Below, in pieces: positions 58,412 to 64,000 of a stretch of 64,000 bases of DNA. The stretch spans positions 1 to 64,000 of the forward strand of contig JAYPWI010000011.1 in NCBI GenBank assembly GCA_038135065.1, written 5' to 3'. The notes below the pieces were generated by a model. The model made no database searches. It was not told where the DNA came from and saw only the letters and a program-made list of their open reading frames with translations. The translations under genes and the position numbers were made by a program. The stretch comes from JAYPWI01 sp038135065 (GTDB lineage: Bacteria; Actinomycetota; Acidimicrobiia; Acidimicrobiales; Poriferisodalaceae). Numbering within the stretch: the stretch's first letter is position 1; each line of letters opens with the position of its first letter.

Positions 58412-59800
58412 ATGGGGAGGGAACGAGCGCTCGGGGACAGCTACGGTCTCGTCACGTCGGTCATCCCTCTCGCCGAGGGGCCGTTGCCAGGCGTCGAAGA
58501 GACACTCCACGACTCTCCTCGGGCCTGGCTGGTGGTTCTCGGTGCCGCAGTAGCGAACGGCGTGGCCTTCGGAACGTTGTACACGTTCGGCGCATTCGTC
58601 ACTTCCATGGGCAAGGAGTTCGATTCGGACCTGGGTCCCACTCTGCTGGTGTTCGGGATCACGATGTTCCTGTTCTTCGGCACCGGAGCCCTGTCGGGCC
58701 GCTGGTCGGATTCCTATGGCCCCAGGCCCCTGGTGCTCGTCGGTGGCGCGCTGTTCTGCTCGGGCCTCTACCTCACCAGCTACGTCAACGCGATCTGGCA
58801 GGCCTACGTGGTGTACGGCATCGGCGTGGGGTTCGGCGGTGGGGTGTTCAGCGGGCCCCTGTTCGCCACTTGCGCTGCGTGGTTCCGGCGTAAGCGGGCC
58901 CAAGCCCAGGGTTGGGCGGCCACCGGTCCCGGACTGGGCACCATGCTCCTCGTTCCCTTTGCCGATCGACTCATCGACACCTACGAATGGCGTCAGGCCT
59001 ATCGAATCCTGGCCATGGTGGCAGCGGTGGCGTTCGTCGTTGCCCTGGCCCTGATCCGCCGGTCACCCCCGGCCCCGACGGGTGATCCGCGCGAGCACGT
59101 ACGACGGGTCATTCGCAGCGCCGCCTTCCAGCGGTTGACCTTCTCGAGTTGTTGCATGTCGGTGGCCCTCATCGGAGCCTTTGCTCTGGTCATCCCGTTT
59201 GCCGTGTCGTCGGGCCTGGACACCGCATCGGCCGCTCAGCTCTTCTCTGCCATCGGTGCATCCAGCATCATCGGGCGTGTCGTGCTGACCAGCTTGGCCG
59301 GACGCCTCGGCACCATCCGCCTCCTCCAGCTGTGTTTCACCACCCAACCCATCGCCTATCTGCTGTGGATCGTGGCCGGTTCTGACTTCAGGCTCTTGCT
59401 GGCCTTCGCTGTGCTTCTCGGCGTGTCCTACGGCGGGTTCGTGGCCCTGCTGGGTGACGCCACCGCTCACCTGTTCGGCTTGGTGGGAATCGGGCGAGTC
59501 ATGGGCCTCGTCTACATGGCCAGTGGCGTTGGCAGCCTGATCGGGCCCCCGCTCGGAGGGTTCCTGGCCGACACCGCTGGCCGGACGGTGCCCCTCGTGG
59601 TCATCCTCTCGGTCACCGTGGTGGGGGTCATCACCCTCGCCGGATTGGGGACCGAGCCCGCAGATCTCAGGGACCCGGATCCGCGCGGGGCTGCCCGACA
59701 GTTGGGTGCTGGTGCGCCGGTTCCACACATTCTCCTCCGACCAGTCGAGGGCGGCCCGCTGTCCGAGCGCTCGCCTGTGGTAGAGAGCGCACCTCGCTGA
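58412..59800 (+). CDS. MFS transporter, MCT/OFA-like
   Basis: 462 aa with 12 helices: WLVVLGAAVANGVAFGTLYT (TM1), GRWSDSYGPRPLVLVGGALF (motif A), YGIGVGFGGGVFSGPLFATC and RVMGLVYMASGVGSLIGPPL. It resembles the monocarboxylate/oxalate-formate type like the gene at 49504, and both open with a short charged N-terminus. The C-terminal 55 residues are polar and probably cytoplasmic. Substrate unknown; it may serve the D-aminoacylase or the downstream P450 (inference). Confidence 0.84.
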   Translation: MGRERALGDSYGLVTSVIPLAEGPLPGVEETLHDSPRAWLVVLGAAVANGVAFGTLYTFGAFVTSMGKEFDSDLGPTLLVFGITMFLFFGTGALSGRWSDSYGPRPLVLVGGALFCSGLYLTSYVNAIWQAYVVYGIGVGFGGGVFSGPLFATCAAWFRRKRAQAQGWAATGPGLGTMLLVPFADRLIDTYEWRQAYRILAMVAAVAFVVALALIRRSPPAPTGDPREHVRRVIRSAAFQRLTFSSCCMSVALIGAFALVIPFAVSSGLDTASAAQLFSAIGASSIIGRVVLTSLAGRLGTIRLLQLCFTTQPIAYLLWIVAGSDFRLLLAFAVLLGVSYGGFVALLGDATAHLFGLVGIGRVMGLVYMASGVGSLIGPPLGGFLADTAGRTVPLVVILSVTVVGVITLAGLGTEPADLRDPDPRGAARQLGAGAPVPHILLRPVEGGPLSERSPVVESAPR

Positions 59801-59838
59801 CCCGAGCACTCAGCCAGACGAGCCCGTCGTCGGATTGC

Positions 59839-59844
59839 TACCGT
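59839..59844 (+). promoter_or_regulatory. -10 box TACCGT of the cytochrome P450 gene
   Basis: TACCGT, 7 nt, GTG at 59852. Confidence 0.48.
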
Positions 59845-59851
59845 CCCAGTC

Positions 59852-60903
59852 GTGACCGGATCGCGCTCGGTGGACTACGACCACCATGCCCCTTTGTCCG
59901 ACGACGAGCGCCTGGCACTCTTCGCCGAGCTCCGGAGGTGCCCGGTCGCCCACAGCCCGCGTCACGGCGGCTTCCACGTCGTGTCCCGGTACGACGACGT
60001 CGTTGCCGTGCTCCGGGACCCCGAGACCTTCAGNNNNNNNNNNCCGGATCTCACGGCCGGGGTGCGCACCGTGTCCCTCGAGCAGGATCCGCCCGAGCAC
60101 ACGGCGACCCGACGGCTGTACGCCGAGATGTTGAGTCGGCCCAACATCGACAGAGCGAGCGACGACATTCGGGCCCTGGCGCGGCGCTACGTGGAGGATC
60201 TGGCGTTCCGGGGAGGCGACTTCGTCACCGAGGTCGCTCATCGGGTGCCAGTCGAGGCCATCGCCGTCATGGTCGGATTCTCGGGCTCGACAGTCGAGCG
60301 GGTGCGGTACCTGACCGAGCAACTCTGGGCTCGGTTGACGGGTGACACAGCACGGGTGGACAGCCAGGCACCGCCCCTCAGCTCGATATTCCTCAAGGAG
60401 CTCGAGTGGCGTCGTCGTGAACCCCGCGACGATTTCTTGACCCGTCTGACCCGTCTGACGCGCCAAGACCTCGATGGGCAGCCCGTGACCGACCGTTTCC
60501 TGATCGGGTTTCTCACGGGGGCCATGGTGGCAGGGCACGANNNNNNNNNNTGCAGAGCTTCGTCCGCACAGCGGTGACCGACACCGAGATCGGGGGTTGC
60601 CCGGCTTCGGCCGGAGAGCGCGTGATGGTGGTCTATGGAGCGGCCAATCACGATCCGGACCGATGGGACTCACCGGAGGAGTTCGACCCTGAGCGGGCCG
60701 CGCAGGGGCACCTGGGGTTCGGGTGGGGGATCCACCGATGTGTGGGCGCCGTCTTCGCCAAAACAGAACTGACGATCCTCTTCGAGGAGTTGCTGAAGTA
60801 CCGGATCGAACCCGCGGGGACAGCGGTCGAAGGGGCGCCGGCGAGTGGGGGCGCCTTCCTCGGGATGGCTGCGCTCCCGGTCAGGCTGATCCCCCGAGCA
60901 TGA
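59852..60903 (+). CDS. Cytochrome P450 (interrupted by two assembly gaps)
   Basis: Visible parts: N-terminal SVDYDHHAPLSDDERLALFA, LRRCPVAHSPRHGGFHVVSR, the helix-C region SLEQDPPEHTATRRLYAEML, then FLIGFLTGAMVAGH (start of helix I), and after the second gap LQSFVRTAVTDTEIGGCPAS, VVYGAANHDPDRWDSPEEFD and the haem loop FGWGIHRCVG with Cys at 60739-60741. Helix I, helix J and the ExxR helix K are absent, so the second gap must hide roughly 50-60 codons although it is shown as 10 N. Family and substrate cannot be set. Not a pseudogene on this evidence. Confidence 0.83.
60034..60043. other. Assembly gap (10 N), first in the P450 gene
   Basis: Between DPETF-S and PDLTAGVRTVS. The frame is kept across it, so the true missing length is 1 mod 3 and probably only a few codons. 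Confidence 0.65.
60541..60550. other. Assembly gap (10 N), second in the P450 gene
   Basis: It joins two parts of a P450 that are normally about 60 residues apart and shifts the frame. The real missing length should be about 150-180 bases and 2 mod 3. Confidence 0.7.
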
Positions 60904-60936
60904 TCGGGAGGTGGGCCAGCGGTGCGTCAGTCCGGC

Positions 60937-61521
60937 TCAGAGAAAAACTGTGAGGTTTTTCGCCAGCAGCACGTTCTGGTCGAGGGTGACGTCCCGCCGC
61001 ACCAGCTCCCAGCCCAGCGCAGTATCAACGCGCCGCAGGGTGTCGGTTCGCTTGCCGATGAAGAAGTACTCCTCGTACTCCACCCTGTTCTGATAAACGA
61101 GAAAGCGGCACCGGGCCTCCACCTGTTGGGCGTTCTCCGGTGACGGCGACACCGCTGCGATCCGCACGTTGCTGGTCATGTGGGTCACCCGGCTGAGGGG
61201 CTCCTCGGCCCAATGGAGCCCCGTCCTGATCTGCTCCACCCGCTTGGAGAGCGTCCACTTGTCGTCCTCGAACCAGTGCATGTCGCGACCCTCGCGGGTG
61301 CGTTCCCGTTCTCGGTGGCTTCCGGCAACGACGTTTCGCTGCATGGGGACGAAATAGACGATGTCGTCGGCGAGGAACTCGAGCCATTCTTCGAAGCGTC
61401 GCTCGTCCAACAATTCGGCTTCCATCGATAGTACGTCTGCGATCTCGGCCTGAAGGAGGAGCAGGGCAGGGGACCGCCGGACGGGCCCCTGTCGTCCGCT
61501 CTGGTCGTCTGGGCTGGTCAT
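60937..61521 (-). CDS. Aromatic-ring-hydroxylating dioxygenase, beta subunit
   Basis: 194 aa NTF2-fold small subunit: LLLQAEIADVLSMEAELLDE, EEWLEFLADDIVYFVPMQRN, WFEDDKWTLSKRVEQIRTGL, SRVTHMTSNVRI and VEARCRFLVYQNRVEYEEYF, ending GWELVRRDVTLDQNVLLAKN, as in biphenyl and naphthalene dioxygenase beta subunits. It completes the alpha3beta3 terminal oxygenase encoded with the gene at 62222. Its ATG overlaps the upstream SDR stop as ATGA, so it is the last gene of the operon. Confidence 0.88.
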   Translation of the reverse strand: MTSPDDQSGRQGPVRRSPALLLLQAEIADVLSMEAELLDERRFEEWLEFLADDIVYFVPMQRNVVAGSHRERERTREGRDMHWFEDDKWTLSKRVEQIRTGLHWAEEPLSRVTHMTSNVRIAAVSPSPENAQQVEARCRFLVYQNRVEYEEYFFIGKRTDTLRRVDTALGWELVRRDVTLDQNVLLAKNLTVFL

Positions 61522-62225
61522 GACCCCTGCCCTGCCATGCACCCGACGTCGACCACGGTGCCCGAGATGGTCCGGGCGGCGTCGCTCATGAGAAAGGCGA
61601 CCACGGCACCCACATCGGCAGGGGTCACTGGTGATCCCGAGACCGACCCGCGATGAGGAAGCCGAAGGTACTCCTCGGCGGTGAGCCCGGTGCGGGACAG
61701 AGAGATCCCCGACGGGATACCGCCGCCCCCGGGTATGACGGTGTTCACCCGGACATGGTCGTCGAAATGGTCACGCGACAAGGACATGGTCAGGGCCTGG
61801 ACCGCCGCTTTGGACGCTGCGTAGGCGGCCATGTTGGCTTTGCCGTGCCCGGCGCCCGAGCCGATGTTCACGATCGACCCACCGCCGGCTCGGATCATCG
61901 AGGGCAGCACTGCGCGAGACATCAGCCAGGTCCCCTTGACGTTCACCGCCATGACCCGATCGAACGTGTCCTCGGCCGTCTCGACGATGGTGCCCAGCGG
62001 CCCGACGGCTGCACAATTGACGAGTCCGTTGAGCGGTCCGTCACGCTCCTCTACCCGGGCGATCAACGCTGCTATGGCCACGGCGTCGGTGACGTCGAGC
62101 GCTTCGGAGACTCCATCAGGTTCGATGTCGACACCTACGACGAGGTGATCGGCCGCGGCTAGGGCCTCGACGATGCCGCGACCGATGGCGCCGGACGCCC
62201 CGGTGACCACCACCACACCCGTCAT
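61518..62225 (-). CDS. Short-chain dehydrogenase, likely dihydrodiol dehydrogenase
   Basis: 235 aa SDR with VVVTGASGAIGRGIVEALAA, GVDIEPDGVSEALDVTDAVA (NAD-type acidic residue), NGLVNCAAVGPLGTI, MSRAVLPSMIRAGGGSIVNI with Ser in GSGAGHGKANMA, and AAYAASKAAVQALTMSLS for Tyr/Lys. It sits between the alpha and beta subunit genes, coupled to both by ATGA overlaps. In ring-hydroxylating pathways the next step after the dioxygenase is NAD-dependent cis-dihydrodiol dehydrogenation, so this role is inferred from position. Confidence 0.83.
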   Translation of the reverse strand: MTGVVVVTGASGAIGRGIVEALAAADHLVVGVDIEPDGVSEALDVTDAVAIAALIARVEERDGPLNGLVNCAAVGPLGTIVETAEDTFDRVMAVNVKGTWLMSRAVLPSMIRAGGGSIVNIGSGAGHGKANMAAYAASKAAVQALTMSLSRDHFDDHVRVNTVIPGGGGIPSGISLSRTGLTAEEYLRLPHRGSVSGSPVTPADVGAVVAFLMSDAARTISGTVVDVGCMAGQGS

Positions 62226-63589
62226 CGAGGCTCACGTCCTGGCGGTCGACCCATCGCGTAGATCTCGTCCCACGAGGCGCCATCCATGTAGGCGGCCCAG
62301 GTTGCGTAGTAGTGGCGCGGGTTCTGTTCGGAAATCTTCGTCGACACCTGGCCGGGTACCGGCCCGTCAAAGGTGGAACCGGCCATCGACTGTTGGTAGT
62401 TGAAGGGGTATCGGCGAGCGATTGGGCCCATCGACCCAGCCGTGGCGTAGTTCCAGTTCTCCATGTCGTCCTGCTCGGTCATGCCGGCTGGCCCCGAGTA
62501 GCGCATGTAGTACCGGCGGAGGAGGTCCTTGACGTCGGCTGGAGCATCGGCGTCGACCAGGAAGAATCGCCAGACCTCGGTGGTGGTTGCGCTGTGGGGG
62601 TGCCAAACACACAGGTTCCGGGGCTGCGTCCCGTGGAAGCTGACGTTCGGGAACAGGGTGCCCACGAAGGGGTGGAGGCGGGCAGCGTCACCGAGGCGCC
62701 GTTCGCGGGCGTCGAAACATTCTCGGTAGTACCGCTCGACCTCGGGATTGTCGAGGAAGGTGGGCGTGTAGCCCATGCCGGGTGGACGCATCGCCGAGTG
62801 CACACCGTGTCCCCCGGGGAAGGCGATCCAGAGGTGTTGATACTTGAGGATGTCCTCGTCCCGGCGCCCCTTCGCTCCAGCAGCGGCACTCGGGCCGATA
62901 CCGATCAGGTCGACCGACTCGTGGCTGATGTTGTGATAGGTGTCACCGAGGAAGTTCTCGGCCGGCAGTTTCCAGTTGCACGGGATGATCCACTTGTGAA
63001 CGCCGGCGACCAGTTCGGACCCGCCGGGCCGCCCGTCACGATGGTCGAGGGCCAGGTCGAGATGGGTCAGCGCGTCCCCCATGTAGTCCTCGAAGCTGGG
63101 GGCGGTCGCATCCCAGGTCGCCCAGATCGTGCCCTTGTACACAGCCAGCTGGGCCACCTCGACGAGCGGCCATGCTGCCTTGTCGAGGTCGGGATACAGC
63201 TCCCGCTGTTGCGGTACTCCGAGCAGGCGGCCGTCGCTGCCGTACACCCAGGCGTGATACGGGCAGGTGAACGAGGTCGTGTTGCCCTCGTCATAGCGGC
63301 ATACCTTCATGCCCCGGTGGCGGCAGCTGTTGAGGAACACGTGGATCTTGCCTGCCCGGTCGCGCGACACGATGACCGACTCGGTTCCCATGCGTGAGAC
63401 GAAGTAGTCACCGGGCTCGGGAATCTGACTCTCGTGGGCTACGAACAACCAGGCCCTGGTGAAGACCGACTCCTGCTCGGCATCAAAGACGGCGGGGTCG
63501 ACGAACAACCCCCGATCGACGGTTCCGTTCACCGGATCCACCAGGGCGCGATGGGGACCTGGCCCGTGTCGTGAGGCGCTGTTGGTCAT
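62222..63589 (-). CDS. Aromatic-ring-hydroxylating dioxygenase, alpha subunit (Rieske non-haem iron oxygenase)
   Basis: 455 aa. The Rieske [2Fe-2S] ligands are C89, H91, C109 and H112 in NSCRHRGMKVCRY and FTCPYHAW. The mononuclear iron site is in NWKLPAENFLGDTYHNISHE (two His) with an Asp further on. It forms the terminal oxygenase with the beta subunit. No ferredoxin or reductase gene follows, so electrons must come from components encoded elsewhere. ATG at 63589 lies 6 nt after a CACAAT box. Substrate class (aromatic or terpenoid acid) is not fixed. Confidence 0.9.
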   Translation of the reverse strand: MTNSASRHGPGPHRALVDPVNGTVDRGLFVDPAVFDAEQESVFTRAWLFVAHESQIPEPGDYFVSRMGTESVIVSRDRAGKIHVFLNSCRHRGMKVCRYDEGNTTSFTCPYHAWVYGSDGRLLGVPQQRELYPDLDKAAWPLVEVAQLAVYKGTIWATWDATAPSFEDYMGDALTHLDLALDHRDGRPGGSELVAGVHKWIIPCNWKLPAENFLGDTYHNISHESVDLIGIGPSAAAGAKGRRDEDILKYQHLWIAFPGGHGVHSAMRPPGMGYTPTFLDNPEVERYYRECFDARERRLGDAARLHPFVGTLFPNVSFHGTQPRNLCVWHPHSATTTEVWRFFLVDADAPADVKDLLRRYYMRYSGPAGMTEQDDMENWNYATAGSMGPIARRYPFNYQQSMAGSTFDGPVPGQVSTKISEQNPRHYYATWAAYMDGASWDEIYAMGRPPGREPR

Positions 63590-63595
63590 CGGTTC

Positions 63596-63601
63596 ATTGT
63601 G
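63596..63601 (-). promoter_or_regulatory. -10 box CACAAT of the Rieske dioxygenase operon
   Basis: CACAAT, GAACCG, ATG at 63589 on the minus strand; the operon to 60937 holds three overlapping genes. The divergent box at 63686 serves the monooxygenase gene. Confidence 0.45.
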
Positions 63602-63685
63602 GCTTGTGGGAAGCCTCGATGTCGCTGTGTGTGAGGCCTGGCGTCGCCAGTCCCCGTGACCCAGCGAGGAGCGATGTGGTCCGGG

Positions 63686-63691
63686 TACGGT
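63686..63691 (+). promoter_or_regulatory. -10 box TACGGT of the monooxygenase gene
   Basis: TACGGT, 7 nt, GTG at 63699. Confidence 0.5.
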
Positions 63692-63698
63692 GCCCACC

Positions 63699-64000
63699 GT
63701 GGATGATCACGACCAAGCATTCGACGCCATCGTCATCGGGGCAGGGGTGTCCGGGCTCTACCAACTGCTCAAACTGCGGCAACTCGGCCTCGACGTGCTG
63801 CTACTCGAGGCGGGCACCGGTGTCGGGGGCACCTGGTACTGGAATCGCTACCCGGGCGCCCGGTTCGACAGTGAGAGCTACAGCTATGGCTACTCCTTCG
63901 ACCGACAACTCCAGCAGGAGTGGGACTGGACCGAGCACTTCAGCCCGCAGCCGGAGAACCTCCGTTATCTCCAGCACGTCGCGGACCGGTTCGATCTCGA
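63699..64000 (+). CDS. FAD-dependent (Baeyer-Villiger type) monooxygenase, N-terminal part
   Basis: First 100 codons only. FDAIVIGAGVSGLYQLLKLR is the FAD-binding GxGxxG, LLLEAGTGVGGTWYWNRYPG is the conserved GGTW/NxYPG region of cyclohexanone monooxygenase-like flavoproteins, and FDSESYSYGYSFDRQLQQEW follows as expected. These enzymes insert oxygen next to ketones or oxidise N or S centres. It is divergent from the ring-hydroxylating operon and could take part in the same catabolic route (inference). The end is beyond the window. Confidence 0.88.
   Translation, partial: MDDHDQAFDAIVIGAGVSGLYQLLKLRQLGLDVLLLEAGTGVGGTWYWNRYPGARFDSESYSYGYSFDRQLQQEWDWTEHFSPQPENLRYLQHVADRFDL

Noticed and set aside
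1..64000. tRNA, rRNA, CRISPR arrays, insertion sequences, toxin-antitoxin or phage genes
   Set aside because: I looked for tRNA T-loops, regular repeats, transposase motifs and integrases and found none convincing. The D-aminoacylase and TauD repeats are diverged paralogues, not mobile elements.

Overview
The window reads as a 64 kb piece of a high-G+C actinobacterial genome, most likely an uncultured Acidimicrobiia-type organism assembled from a metagenome. The lineage is inferred from: third codon positions almost always G or C; GTG starts and ATGA/TGATG overlaps; several luciferase-like flavin or F420-type oxidoreductases; a mycothiol-dependent-type DinB protein; an F420-type PPOX flavoprotein; and many first genes with a TAnnnT -10 box only 6-8 nt before the start codon (leaderless mRNAs). 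Four runs of exactly 10 N look like scaffold gaps. I saw no rRNA, tRNA, CRISPR, insertion sequence or phage gene, and no stretch over 300 bases without a gene.

Layout. 1-7.2 kb: 3' part of a CaiB/BaiF CoA-transferase, a copper-type P1B ATPase, an MDMPI/DinB protein, a beta-propeller lactonase-like protein, a TauD-type dioxygenase and an AhpD-like CxxC protein. 7.2-11.3 kb: cobalamin riboswitch and BtuF-BtuC-BtuD B12 importer, then a luciferase-like oxidoreductase with its own promoter. 11.3-20.6 kb: a two-domain fused CoA-transferase coupled to a ThDP enzyme; divergently a D-aminoacylase-type amidohydrolase, an AtzG-AtzE-AtzH (HpxX-HpxY-HpxZ) amidase cassette with a coupled SDR, and a glyoxalase_3 protein. 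20.6-32.4 kb: LLM/VOC/NTF2-like enzymes, an aminotransferase, Lin0512, a PQQ-propeller lipoprotein operon, SDR and aldo-keto reductase genes, and a single-chain biotin carboxylase-BCCP-carboxyltransferase. 32.4-42.7 kb: patchwork catabolic genes (class V aminotransferase, MaoC, second TauD, enolase superfamily, cupin, Rid, amidohydrolase, EthD, carotenoid oxygenase). 42.7-50.7 kb: LLM oxidoreductase, an APH-like kinase plus AttH/CrtC-like protein plus ACAD10/11-type dehydrogenase set, PhyH dioxygenase and MFS transporter. 50.7-55.0 kb: sulfate activation (CysQ, CysD, CysNC, CysC). 55.1-64 kb: a second D-aminoacylase paralogue, two MFS transporters, a gapped P450, a Rieske dioxygenase operon (alpha, SDR, beta) and the start of a Baeyer-Villiger-type monooxygenase.

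The most notable find is at 37005-38156. An AhpD-like gene carries an in-frame TGA exactly where the second Cys of the CxxCxxxH redox motif belongs. Coding continues in the same frame for 133 codons, and a stem-loop with a GGUCUG apical loop, as in bacterial SECIS elements, follows directly. This is a strong candidate selenoprotein (CxxUxxxH) that ordinary annotation would cut in two. No selenocysteine machinery lies in the window.

Together the genes describe a heterotroph with broad oxidative capacity for CoA-linked acids, aromatics, amide/ureide nitrogen and acylated D-amino acids, plus B12 import, copper export and PAPS synthesis. Substrates for most individual enzymes cannot be fixed from sequence alone.
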